Shown piece after piece: positions 1-12,100 of a stretch of DNA of 64,000 nucleotides. The notes below the pieces were generated by a model that had not been told where the DNA came from, searched no databases, and saw nothing but the letters and a program-made list of their open reading frames with translations. How positions within the stretch are numbered: the first letter of the stretch is position 1; every line of letters begins with the position of its first letter. Location of the stretch: NCBI RefSeq assembly GCF_965363235.1, contig NC_134848.1:64856681-64920680 (forward strand), read 5' to 3'. The translations under genes were made by a program, and so were the position numbers. The stretch comes from Mytilus galloprovincialis (taxonomy: Eukaryota; Mollusca; Bivalvia; Mytilida; Mytilidae).

Positions 1-1784
1 GCACACATTGGGATGAGAATCGTTTTCACATTCATTATCTTTGAATATTTGTGAACATATAATTTTTCGAAGCCTAATCGAATCTATTTCCTCGTCTCTT
101 TTAACTATTATTTCTAAATCTGTGTCGAACCCTAACCAGTCCAGACCTGTCCCTAAAATGGTCTCTTGGTCCTGCTGTCGTGATTCATACTTTGTTCTGA
201 TTACAGAAACAGATTTCTCCTTTTTAGTCAAGTCGCGGAAAATCGATATGTCGTCTGTGTGAATATCGTCGTTTAGGAAAAAGTAGAAGTCGTCGTAAGG
301 ATCAATTTGAATTTCTTTTGAACCAGATATATCTGTTCCGATAAATACGATTCTTTCATTATCTGGATGGTAATATGGAATAGTGGTTTTATTTTCCTTA
401 GAAAAACCTGAGTTATTCATCTTTAAGCGACGAATTTGATTAATAAATTCATTTTTTCCTGAATTAGGTTCACCTATAACTCCTATCATAATTGTTTCAT
501 CCTTCCATCTATCTAACATGTCGAAAATGTTCTTGTTTAAACCTACCTGTCCTTCGTTTTCAAATCTCACTTCCAATGCTTTGATGATTCTTACTGGTAA
601 TGGTAGGATAAGATCATATACAAACACTGCATCTTGATGTAAGTTTTCTAGTATCTCATTGAGAAATTTGTAGACTAAGGTCGCGGTAGTTGCAGCCGAA
701 ATAAGAGAACCGACAATAGGAAGAAAAATATCAGAAACAGAAAGTGCTGTAAATAGGACTAAATATTTGTTTACAAACATTGCTGAAACTATCTTGCGAG
801 TCCTTTTCTAAGAGTTAAGTCCAAATAATTCTTTGCATTTCAGCTGCTTCTGATCACGATAACTTACTTTCCTTATTTGTTTGTGTGTTAGTCCGAACAC
901 TTCTATGTAGTGTTTTATTTCGTTAACAAGTATGCTGATATTTGCGTAAATATCAATTCCAGGAATAGGCGAAGCTGAAATTAATGCCGTTCCTAGTGAT
1001 GCTGTATTAACTCGACTTTTAAGCGATTTAAATTTTTCTTCGATCATCTCTTGTGATAATGTATGCAAGGTATACACAACTGCTTCAGATTTAATAGAGG
1101 ACAAGTTTTCTTTGATGTGCTGGAATAGTTTATCTATTTCTCCAACACCCTTTTTTTGACCCGAGATAAAAAAGATTTTGCAATGTGCTTTCAGATGTAT
1201 ATGGGTGTTAAGCGATTTAAATGTTTTCGTGCTGAGATTAACAAAGACGGTTTTTTCGTCAATTCCGTTCTTTAGTCCTTTTTTGACGTCTTTGTCTACT
1301 TTTGATCGAACTAGACAAAAAGGTTTTTTCATCTTAATCAACTGTTTTGCGAGCCATAAATCGTCCTCCTGTAAAACGGTGTCAAAGAAAACAAAAAAAT
1401 AATCGTACTTGTGAAGTTCCATTTCTTTAATGTAGGTGTCTTTCGGAAATTCTAGCGTACCTTCACCTGGTAGATCCCAAAACACAATTTGGTTGTTGTC
1501 CGGGTGGAAGTAAGGTGTTGACGACTGCGTTGTATCACCACATCCGACTTCCGCGAATCCTTTCTCGCCTTCCATGACATCTCTTACAAGATTAACAAAA
1601 CTTGATTTTCCGGTAGCTGTACGGCCAATGATTCCAAATTTAACTGGTTCTTTTTTCCACTTGTCTATATTATCCTCAATATATGCTACTACCCCAGAAT
1701 GACCTTCCCTTTTTGCTATGTCTCGCATTTTGGCGACATCACTTTTCTCTTCTGATACCTGTGGCTGTAGAGCTCCCGTCGTTT
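1..1784 (-). CDS. Tandem IRG-like GTPase, partial, with in-frame TAG
   Basis: This looks like an interferon-inducible GTPase (IRG) exon, a dynamin-like large GTPase family acting on intracellular membranes. Domain 1 has G1 GRTATGKSS, G3 DLPGEG and G4 RSKVD (about residues 59-67, 109-114 and 165-169 of the open frame), followed by the helical C-terminal region. A TAG at 808-810 interrupts that helical region. The same frame then stays open to base 1 and encodes the rest of the helical region plus a second, degenerate G domain (GEPNSGKNEF; G3-like TDISGS; G4-like RTKYE). There is no ATG at the 5' end. The sequence cttattttag just before 1784 is a good splice acceptor, so the start lies in an upstream exon not found here. 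The copy could be a nonsense-mutated pseudogene, a truncated 330-residue protein, a readthrough product or an assembly error. Family assignment is firm; integrity is unknown. Confidence 0.85.
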
Positions 1785-1985
1785 CTAAAATAAGATTCAA
1801 TTAAGATTTAAGATAGGTTTGATAAGCATTTGCTTTTTAAAAAATGGCATTAAACATTATATATGTCGCTAAATCGCAATAAAACCTAAAAATTCAAAAT
1901 AAACAACTCAACGTTTTCATTTTGAATATTGTGAGGATAGATCAAATAGTATATACGTTTATAAGGGTTGGCATATAGAAATATC

Positions 1986-2605
1986 AAAATTGAGTATGGA
2001 AATGGGGACTATTTCAAAGAGACAACAACCCGACCAAAGAGCAGATAACATCTGAAAGCACTACTGGGTCTTTAACGCAGCAAGATATCTGCACCCGTAG
2101 GTGGGCCGCTGTTGGCCCCTAAATAAAAATGTGTACTAGATCAGTGAAAACTGACGTCATACTTAACCCCAAAACATATACACCGACTAAAATTTAAAAA
2201 AAAAACAAACAAAAAAGATAAACAAAGGCCAGAGGCTCCTGACTGGGGACAGGAGCATAAATGCAGTGGGTTAAAACATGTATTTTTTTGAGATCTCAAA
2301 TATTCCCATATTCTTCTGACCAATGGAGAATAATGAAACACACAGCTAAACGCACAATGAAACTCAGTTTAAAGGTCCGATGTCAAAATAGGTAACAAAA
2401 GAAACTACGCAAAATGACAATGATGAATATTCAACAAAGGACTACTTGCAGTTACTGATATGCCAGCTCTAAACCTCAATTAAACTACTTGAAAGATTAT
2501 GTCTGCGTCATACGAAAACCTCTCACAATCCTTCCGTTTGGGGTTTAGTATCATACCATCATAAAATATACGGGAAGAACCTAACCCGTATTAAGCCAAC
2601 AACTC
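1986..2605 (+). repeat. Interspersed repeat, ~610 bp family, copy 1
   Basis: It is near-collinear with 22345-22965: both begin with 'gagacaacaacccgacc', share 'aggccagaggctcctgac' and end near 'ggtttagtatcataccatc'. Shorter relatives lie at about 20284-20395 and 59470-59620. It has no coding capacity. I recall this as a very common mussel repeat. Confidence 0.8.
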
Positions 2606-2874
2606 GAGTTAGAAAATTATTTTTATTTTTGATGCAAAGACCCTATAAGTGAATCAATATTAATAACACAATATGCCAACATTAATGACCTGACACCAGT
2701 ATTGTAACTATATCCCCTCTGGATATGTCTGTTTAACAGTCTGGTTACCTTACATATTTGTAATCATATTACATTCCTCTAGTTTGAATTAGACAAATCA
2801 TCTTGAATGTACGAATTCATATTGCAGAGTGTTTCCATTCAAATGTACCCTCATTTCAATGTTGGTTTTTTTAG

Positions 2875-2942
2875 GCAGTTAGTCATCGAGCAGCTTGTTT
2901 CAGCTTGTTCCAACAGCAACTTACAGTACGAAAACGAATGTG
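2875..2942 (+). other. Candidate internal coding exon
   Basis: A pyrimidine-rich acceptor (ttggtttttttag) precedes 68 nt and a consensus donor (gtaagt) follows. One frame is fully open (1 nt + 22 codons + 1 nt). It encodes a natural-looking stretch with the motifs QLVIEQLVSAC and LQYENEC. I do not recognise the protein and found no partner exons, so it may be a remnant. Confidence 0.3.
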
Positions 2943-3090
2943 GTAAGTACCAAATATTCCAATGAAAATTAAAAACGGAAAGCACCAATTGCAACAAAAG
3001 TGAACATTTAACTGTATTTCATTATTAGCATACCGCTCATTTGTATGAGAGTCTAACACAATTCCATTTTTCGTTAATATTTTGAGTTAA

Positions 3091-3245
3091 AGCTGGAAGA
3101 AGTTTCTATAATTTGATATTGTTTGTCCCACTAGTAGTACACTACACTGTAAAAATCTTTTTGAGAAAGAGCAGGTGCGATTGTTTTTAATTTGAATTTA
3201 TTGAAGAAATGCACTACAAACTAACTGTGTCTCGTGCCCGCTAAC
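3091..3245 (+). other. Copy of the TLR 5' UTR exon and intron start
   Basis: About 150 bases align with 40403-40560, the leader exon and start of the first intron of the TLR pseudogene. Shared blocks include 'tttgtccca', 'actgtaaaa', 'ttgagaaag' and 'gaaatgcactac'. The donor is gtgcga here and gtaaga in the TLR copy. No receptor coding sequence follows, so this is either a relic of a duplicated receptor gene or a shared repeat. Confidence 0.5.
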
Positions 3246-4295
3246 ATCTTTTGAGACTTGAAACACGAGGAATAAAAAGGAAGTGTAAAATCAAGGTTGA
3301 CAGCTTCAGACGTGATAAAACTTAACCGATTTTAACTGGACCAAATCACTACTTAACATAAAGATTCAGCATCCAAATTTCTTATACATATAATTTCACC
3401 CCTTACTGAATATTGCATGCATTACATATCAAGTACTAAACTGGGAAAGTGTATCAAATAATATATGCAAGTTATACACTGTTCACACTAGGCACTATAT
3501 TCGTAGACAACGAAAACCAAAGGACGATAACTATGTCCTTGGACCAGTGTCTTTTTATGTTTCGCCAAACGAAAAATAGAAGAGTACCCCACTTATGTTT
3601 AATCCTTGGATAGCGAATGACAATCTTAAAGTGCTTACAGGTTTTTTCTTTGTTGAGACCGTTAGCGATATAAAGAAAATAATGTTTATTATTTTTTCTG
3701 TGCGTTTAATTAATGTTTGTTCCGTAGGCTATTATAACACATAACTGCTTTGATAATGGTAACTTATCATAACCTAGGACACCAAGTTCATAGAAATATC
3801 ACGACAGAAATTTGTCAGAGATCATTTTGAAATATAACAATATGATTGACCGGACTGATACTATGTAATATAAAACACTTTAGTAAAAAAACCCAGATGT
3901 TTCGGGTTAGTACCCCAGGCATGTATGGATCATCAATAAGAAAGTCAAGAGAGAAGAATCATATTAATAGGTCAATCAAGAGAACATTTAAAAATTAAAA
4001 GTGGAATATGCATTAATATTCCGTCTTTCCGTCTTCTATCATTTTTAAACATCGCTGTGGTCGATTAAAAAATTATAGAAGACGTAAATTCCTGTTTAAG
4101 AAATATCAATACATACTGTTATATAAACAGCAAGTGTACATGTGGTATATCCTATATACAATAACAAAATATATTATATGAAATAACAACTTATAATGAA
4201 TGATAGTTATAATGTGTGTCTTTATGATAATCTCGGATCTCGGTTATTCGATCAAACATATTATCTTTAAATGCCTACTTGCAAATACGATTATA

Positions 4296-5222
4296 TCTAT
4301 ACCATTAAACGAGAAGACATCATTTTGTGTGTCGCTTTTCTTCCTTCCGCAATGGGTACCATGCATAATCTCATTTGCCATCCATTCTTATAATTATTCA
4401 GTTTGGGTTATTTTGGAGAAAAACGTAAAAAAGGCGTCCGAATATTTTTTCCGTCATCGGACAGACTTTTAGTCATCGACTTCCTTTCTTTCAACAGGTA
4501 TGAATCGCCGTTCTAGATCGGCGCACTCCTATATAGAAGAATGGCTAATGCGCTATAGGCAAGTATACACCCGCATCCACTGAAAACTCATAATATATGT
4601 ATAAACACACAAATGGACGGTCCACTAATCCATCAATTCATTCCTATATATGCATATGCAAGATTTCGTTGTTTTTTACTTTAAATCATAATTTACATAA
4701 CTATTTGAGGACAGGGCAATTATTTTCGTGTTATGTTTATACTTCCTATCATATATACCTATACTTTCTATAAGATATAGCAGTGAATGCCGTGGACAAG
4801 CAACTTGGAATTGATAGTTAGTATCAAATACATTTTATTTATAATATACATATGTTCATGAAACGCAAAAATGGAATTTAATAGAAAACAAAACAATAAC
4901 TGACTTTTAAAAAAGAGGAGGGGCATAACATAATTGACCGGCCTTCAAGAACTTATGACTTTTCAATGGCCGATCCAGAATTTTTCATAAATGGGGCCCA
5001 CTGACTGCCTAAGAGCGGGCCCCGCACTAGTCATGCTTCAATGATTCCGTATAAAATTAACCATTTTCTATTCAGACAAATGGTGGGGCGGGCCCCCTAA
5101 AAAACCCTCTGCAGTTTTGTTACCTTTTCTGAAATTTTCTAGAAAATATTTTACAAAAATTCACCCTTCAACACTTTACATACCAAGCTCTAAATGCCCG
5201 CGATTTCGCGGGTGTGTTCTAG
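4296..5222 (+). mobile_element. Short non-autonomous Helitron
   Basis: The 5' end is TCTATACCATTAAACGAG. The 3' end is a perfect hairpin (CCCGCGA, 2-nt loop, TCGCGGG at 5197-5212), then 6 nt, then CTAG. The flanks are A (4295) and T (5223), which is the A^T insertion site expected of Helitrons. The first ~180 bases match the 5' end of the larger Helitron at 22030-26634 on the other strand. No Rep/helicase is encoded, so it is non-autonomous. Confidence 0.75.
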
Positions 5223-5523
5223 TACAAGTTGCACCCTGTCAATATTTGCTCTGTAACAATTCCTTGATCGAGTGAATGTGATTTATATTTTTGACAACAT
5301 AATAAGTTTTCAATAGAAACATCTGATCCATTCATTTTAAATTATCTATTTATTATTTTAGCGCAAAAGAATAGTTAAAAATATTATGTATTCAAAACGA
5401 CACAACACATATTTTTGAACTGTTTAGAAGATTGGTGAGAAATTCCCCTCATACAACTGATGTAGACTTATTGTATCATAACATAGTAACTATACTTTGT
5501 CAGCCTGAAAAGCTACAACATAT

Positions 5524-6790
5524 TCACTGCAAAAAATCATTTGGCAATTGTAACATGGCACGTATGGAGGTGTTTCTTGGAATATGTCTTGACACAACAT
5601 GATCATACATCATAGCAGAATCGTGTGTGAAATTATCCAAACAGTTAGTTAAAAAGTTGTATGCAATTGTTCCACTTAATGCACTTGTAACAACAGCACC
5701 TACAATCGGACCAAAGATTTCAAATTTGTTTTTTGTTGCAGCTACAACAATCAGAGCTGCCAACTTTGGTGATTGTTGCAACATATATCTTAAAATTTTC
5801 CAATTTGTCTTTTCAAGTTCACTGCATTTTATTTGACTGTCTGCGAGGTTTATGAGAGATGTCTTTTCTTTCCAGCAAAGTCCGAGTTCGTTGATGAAAT
5901 GATATATCTCCATCGCAAGAATAGCAATGTTTACCCCAACTTCAATCCCGGAAAAGCGTGTTGCTGAAATAGATGCAACTACAGTTGTCACGATTAGAAT
6001 TTGTTTTTTTCAGTAAGATATATTTTTTGTCATTGATCGCTTTGTACAATGCATTTAATGAATACAGTTCTGTTTCAAATTTTTTCGCTTTAAGGTTAGA
6101 AATGATATGATTTTTTAATTTTGCCATGTCTCCAATATCATCGTTGAAGCTAGAAATAAAAAAAACACCAACGTTGGACTTTAAGACGTCGATTTTGTCT
6201 ATTGTTGAAAATAGTTTTTTTCTAAGCTTTATTATTTTACTACTGGCATCTTCACTGCAATCCATTTTTATGTCAAGATCAACTTTTGATCTTACAAGAA
6301 CGAAAGGTTTATTCATTTTCACCAACTGCTGTGCAAACCATAAATCGTCCTCATGTAAAACGGTGTCAAACACGATGAAGAAATAATCGTACTTCCATAG
6401 CTGATTTTTCAAAACATACTCGCATTCTGTCCAGTTTTCAGACCCAATACCCGGCAGTTCAAAGAATAAAAGCTGGTTTTCGATCGGATGACAATACTTT
6501 CGTGGAGCTGTAATATTCTCACACGAATCTTCACTGTGGAATCTTTTACTATCATCTTTCACATTTAAGATTGCATTAATAAAACTTGATTTACCTGTAT
6601 TGGGTCTTCCTGCGATTGCTAAGTTGATAGGTTCTTCTTTGCAACTTCTTCTTCTGATATCTAAGTGTCTTGCAAGTCCAGTCGGACCCCCTTTTTGTAT
6701 ACTTTCTCGTAGTTCTGAGTGTTCTGCATTTTTTAAACCTTGGTCTGGTTTGGCATTTCCGGAAAAATAACTTGTAAACCAGTTTCCCAT
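5524..6790 (-). pseudogene. IRG-like GTPase with a frameshift in its helical domain
   Basis: The ATG at 6790 lies 11 bases downstream of a splice acceptor (ttattttattttcag), so the coding part is a single exon behind a 5' UTR intron, as is usual for IRG genes. The N-terminus MGNWFTS fits an N-myristoylation signal. G motifs are G1 GRPNTGKSS (61-69), G3 ELPGIG (111-116, Glu in place of the usual Asp) and G4 RSKVD (167-171). Codons continue correctly until a run of seven A on the coding strand (6004-6010). Reading one nucleotide fewer there restores homology with the neighbouring IRG through the helical C-terminus (VVASISATRFSG onward), which ends at 5524. It is therefore either frameshifted or affected by a homopolymer sequencing error. 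Without the shift the product is 282 residues and lacks the C-terminal helices. It is a paralogue of the gene at 1-1784. Confidence 0.85.
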
Positions 6791-7252
6791 CTTTTAAAAA
6801 TTCTGAAAATAAAATAATGTTTGCTGAGACCTTTTTTGTTAGCTGATATTTGACAAAACCGAACAATTCGAAAAGCATTTGAACCCTTTTTGTACACATA
6901 ACCCTGTAACAAGTGTAAACAGATAAAAAAAACACGTCAGGAACTTTATAAATAGTATACTGAACCCGAAAAAGATTAAAAGCGTGAATGTTTTCTTCAA
7001 AACAAGTTCTTGATACTTATAGACGGACACATTTAATGTCAGTTTCTCGAGGTTTTAATTAAGATTGAAATGTATTGTTCTTCCTAAAAAGAAACAACAA
7101 GTTGATTACTTTTGTCAGAATTTAATGTATGTATGTATTGATTTATAAATAAGCCACTATGTTTTTCCTCAACATATTAGTCGACTATTTACCTTTTTTT
7201 CGAAACATTTTAAGAACAATTTAAAAAAGATTCCTGAATTTAAGCATGGTTA

Positions 7253-8067
7253 TGTTCCGGACCATACGAGTATTTGGACCATACGCGTAAAGTCATGATC
7301 GTTTGTTTTTATACTGATATGGTCCGACCGTACGCGTATGGTCTGGGTTATTGACACCATGAATGTCGAAAAGGTATAAGATAAATGAATAGTTTCTATT
7401 TTTTTAATTTCATTTGATTCCTATGTTCATCATTTATTTGTCCAAACAGAACACAATATGCAAATATTTTACCAATTAATTGAAAGAACAGCTTAACAAA
7501 ACGGCAATTGACTAATTGACTAATTCACAGGAACTTTGGTCATTGAATTTCGTTCTTTTCTTTTAAACATTTATTTTGGTGTTTAAATTTGTGTTAATTA
7601 AAACATAATTTCTTATTTTGGTGATTGATTTTTGTGAATTTGTTCATGTTATCCTGTTAAATGAGTTAGATAGTACGAATTAAAACAAAAACACACACAA
7701 TCAATTAAACAAGTATAAATACGAAGAAATTTTGTTTCTGACATCTAAATTTAAACAATTCAAAACATTAACAAATCCATTCCCTAAACATTTGTTGAAT
7801 TGAGTATTGGGTAGCCAATGCAATATGATAGGTATACCGAGATGTAGACAATATGTAAAAGATAAAATGATTCAGACAGTAATTTGTGCCATTTTTTTCA
7901 GTGAATGAACTGTATGCTATACAAAAAAAAAAGTCCTACAATTATTCGATACAAACCTATTTGATATATGTACTCGTATAGTGGAGCCCGTTTATAACCT
8001 AACAAATATGATACTCATATGGTCCGATCATACGCGTATGGTACGAATTCTTATATGGTCCGGAACA
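7253..8067. mobile_element. MITE-like element with inverted ends
   Basis: The left end TGTTCCGGACCATA is inverted at the right end (TATGGTCCGGAACA). Near-palindromic blocks around TACGCGTATGGT occur just inside each end (about 7325-7340 and 8025-8042). The ~815-bp AT-rich interior encodes nothing. No target duplication was clear, so the superfamily is undetermined. Confidence 0.6.
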
Positions 8068-8224
8068 GTTTCAAATATGTACACACACTATACAGGTATA
8101 ATTTCAAAATTTATAACAAAATCTGCCTCATAAAAGATATTTAAAATCTAACACAATATAAAAACTTTTAGGAATAATTTGCTCTCAATGTTCTCCAATA
8201 TTGTTCTTAATTTGGCTTTTGATA

Positions 8225-8340
8225 TTTTTGATTAGAGCGTCACTGATGAATCTTTTGTAAACGAAACACGCGTCTGGTGCACATCCAAATTTAAATCCTG
8301 GTATCTATGACGAGTTTGTATCCAAACTGTGCCCAAATAA
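8225..8340 (+). repeat. Fragment of a SINE-like mussel repeat
   Basis: It contains 'aaacgaaacacgcgtctgg' and 'atcctggtatctatgac', shared with the longer copy at 55095-55320. Confidence 0.5.
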
Positions 8341-10069
8341 GCATAAAGTTATATGTGTGTGTTGTAGACAAAGGATAAGTGAATACATTAAAAAAAGTCG
8401 GTGACCTAAATGTATTTGACCAAAATCCGTGACAAAGTTTTCACTATAACCTGTCCCTAAATAACGGTTAGTCTAATTAAAAGCATAATACTATGACATT
8501 TAGAACAAGGGGTTTTGCCCTAAACACAATATTGCATAATATACACATTTCCTTAGACTATCACATATTCACAACTTGAATTGTCTTTTTATTTGTCTAT
8601 ATATGGTTAGTTTTTGCTAAAAATGTGTAATTCAGAGTTGCTTGTTAAAATGTCGTTTACCTAGTATCGTTTTCTGTAAGTTTAATCAAATGTATAACAG
8701 CGGTAATAATTTGTGACAGAAGTTAAACAAATCTTTAGTTTATGAATTGTAAACGCAAATTGTAATCTTGTAAACCAATAAAAAAATTTCAAAAGGACTG
8801 CTCTAGAATGAAAAATGTAGTGGCCACATGTTCAATTATCATGCTGTGCATGTTTTAAATCGTTTTGGAACTTCACAATAGTCCTTAGCTTTGTTACTAT
8901 AGCCAAACGCATTTTCAAAACCTCTATATAAACTGATCGTAGATAACCTGATTGAAATTTGGTATTTGCACAAGACGCGCATTTTGTCTTCAAAAGACTC
9001 ATACGTGACTTTGAATAAAACAAAGTCAGAAAGGCCAAATAAAGTACGAATTTGAAGAGCATTGAGAACCAGAAATTCTTTGAATATATTAAATAAAATA
9101 ATTCTTGTTTTCAATTTATTTTTAACTGACATGAAAACTTTGAAAAGTAATTTTTACTTATTAGAATAAATGTTCATTTTGCGCATTTCCGTCAAACACT
9201 TTCACAACTATGATATCGTCCTGAAGATGCTTTAAATGTTTGCCACTGGACGATGCATTTAACGCAAACAATAAAAAATACTCATCATTGTTTTGAAAGA
9301 AATCAAAGAAGAAAGTGTGAATAAAATGTCGATTGTTTTTCATCATCATCATCATGTTTGTTTTGTTCTCTCTTCGGTAAATCCTGTGCCTATAAAATTG
9401 CTTTAGTTTTATTTCACAAAAAGCCATAGGACAAATGTATTTTTCATATGTAAAAATTGACTGCTGATATAATATCAATGCCATGGACACTTAATTGACA
9501 CGATTATGCAAATGTCAAAATAAAAAATAATAAAAATGTATATATGTAATATATATAGATTAAACAAATTCTATGCATGTAAGTTTTTGTTTATCGTATA
9601 GGCTTAAGCGGGGATACCAATCTCGATGTGATGATCAACGATAATCTATAATTATATCGGGTTACATTACCGTCGACAGTCTTCTGAGGTAATCTTGATG
9701 AAAATGGGTAGCATACATTTAGTAAAGTTTTTGATTTTTGTGGTTACTCCTAAAAATGAATTATTATATACTAATTAAAATAGAATTATTATTATATCTT
9801 GTAAAATAAAACATGTTAATTTACCAATGAGTGTACACCACTGGTTTTATGTTTTATCGTCATTCTACTACACTGTCCTAAATTAATTTTATTTATTCAT
9901 TGTTATTCTGTCATAAATCGATTGAGAGAAAACAAATCCGTGTTACAGACTAAGATAAGAATCACCAGTGACGCTCATATCAAAATAGAAAGAAAGCCAA
10001 ACCAGTATAAATTTGAAGAAGCATGGAAGACCTATAATTTCAAAAAGGGGTGCCGAACACGGCTAATAT
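8341..10069. other. Gap without a recognised gene
   Basis: AT-rich non-coding DNA with a short CAT microsatellite near 9341. The open frames are short and show no family signal. Confidence 0.5.
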
Positions 10070-10215
10070 ACAAAAAGAAGACATGGTATTATTGTCTTTG
10101 ACACAACTCTCAACAAGAAACCAAATGACAAAGAAATTAACAACTTAGGGTCACCATACTGCCATCAACAATGAGCAAAGCCCATATCGCATAGTCAGTT
10201 ATAAAAGGTCCCGAA
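10070..10215 (+). repeat. Interspersed repeat fragment
   Basis: It reads 'aagacatggtattattg', 'acaactctcaacaag' and 'aatgagcaaagcccatatc'. The same family occurs inverted at 21310-21445. Confidence 0.55.
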
Positions 10216-12100
10216 ATGACACTGTTAAGCAATTAAACGAGAAGGTAATATATACCTGGTATGAGAAAATTCAACAAAATATAAATAGAAAAAGAATAAA
10301 AAGTAAAAAACAAGAACAAAAAAAACCAAAAAAACCACGAACAAATACCAGTTTCTACAGCATAACATGATAAACAAAAGACTGGTCTTCAAAACTTGAC
10401 TCTTTTTATAAAAAAATTTTTCCTGTGTTTTATATAGTGTTTTATTTTTTAATTCTTCTTTATAATCACATGGCGTCGTCTGTCATTTTCCAATGTGAAT
10501 TCCCCTTGGATATCTTCCGCCACTCTTTCCTGTTAAATTTCTTTTCATGTTGTCAACGTTGTTAATTAAAATATGTTTTGAATATTGAATAAAGTAGGTT
10601 TCCTTTACTGACAAGAAAATACTTCCGTATTGTTGTAAAGTTCTCGTTCTATTTACTTAATCTTCGTTTAAAGTTTATTACAATTTGCTTACGGATGATT
10701 TTTTTTCATTTAAACTTAAAATGGAGGGACAAAAGTGCGATTGAAGAGAAAATGTTAACAATACGTTATAGATTTAAGGTGGATCCCTACAGATATAGCA
10801 AATTTTTTTTCACCATTGAATTTTTCTTAAAATTTGCATACATATAATTTGTAATGGCCTCTATGAAAATTTGAGTTAAAAATAGTATGTCAGCAGACTC
10901 GTTTCCATGGTAACGGTCACCAAAGTTGGTACATCACGTGTATGCATAAATACATACCTGATGTAGAAACTCTGGATTTTTTTTAAGCCTTTGAAAGTAT
11001 TTTGAAAGGTTTGTTCTTCATTTATTACAAAATTATTATTTAAAATGTAAATAAAACACAAATAATGGCAGTTTTATTCATTTTCATTAATTTCGGCTCT
11101 AATTTCATCAACACTGCTCCACAAAAAAAAACACAGATTTTCTTAAAAATTTCTATTTTTCTTAAATTTCCAAAAATGGGTCAATGAATATTTTTTTAAA
11201 TTTGACATAATATTGTCATAACAATGAGCTTTAAAAAGAAATAAAAAAAACTATGGGTCACCAGACTATTTTTTGCCCGAAAAACGTTTTTGTGACCCCT
11301 AACGAAACAGTGATCAACAGCAGTTTTTTGTATATCTTTCATCATCGGTGATCAAAGTGTGACATATGATGTCATATCCTTTGTTAAACTATCACAGAAT
11401 AATACAGTTTCACAAGGCAATCAAATGAGAACATTTTTTTGGTTTCTATGAACAACGGTTACCATGGCAACAGGACATGAAGTTGGAAAATTCAAGTTTT
11501 TGCATTGTTCTGATGTGCAAGATTAACAACCTAACAGACAATGGCAGATCAAATACCATGATTTCAGAGCAACAACACATGACTTCTATGTTAATGTAAA
11601 CAAATATTATGATACATTATAATGCAGCTTATATTAGCATTACTGTGGTCTTAAATGAGCAAAATAAATTACTCAGAAGTTAGCGAAAATCACCAAATAT
11701 ATTTGTTTTTAAATTATCGATTCATAGGTAACAGTCATGCAAGTAAATGAATTAAAAAAGACTTTGTCACCTTTTCCTCAATTGATGATTTAAGTTTGAT
11801 GAAGCATCATGATAATACATTATATTTTTCAGTTGTCATAGTAACATAACCGAAAAACGATGAAATAATAACTTTTTCAAAGTTTTTTTTAACTTTCTTT
11901 ATTTTGAATGCCTCTCAATAATCAAGCAAACATTTAACTGTTATATTTACAAATATGTAAATAGTTTACTCCTCTGATTCAGTCAAGTACTTATTGATAG
12001 TCATAGCATTATTAGAGTTCACTTTGTTCTCAGTCAAAATTGTCAATCCTTCCATATTGAATAGTACGTGTTGCTCCCAGTCAGATATATCATATTACTA
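10216..12100. other. Gap without a recognised gene
   Basis: It is AT-rich and mostly low complexity. The stretch 10755-11480 has a more even composition and may be an old transposon, but I could not place its ends. Confidence 0.4.

Larger units (their letters stand above)
2606..4295. other. Gap without a recognised gene
   Basis: Apart from the candidate exon at 2875-2942 and the leader-exon copy at 3091-3245, this AT-rich stretch shows no coding frame, RNA gene or repeat that I can identify. Confidence 0.5.

Noticed and set aside
1785..1800. Start of the IRG frame at 1800
   Set aside because: The codon is TTG and lies within a splice acceptor. No ATG supports initiation there.
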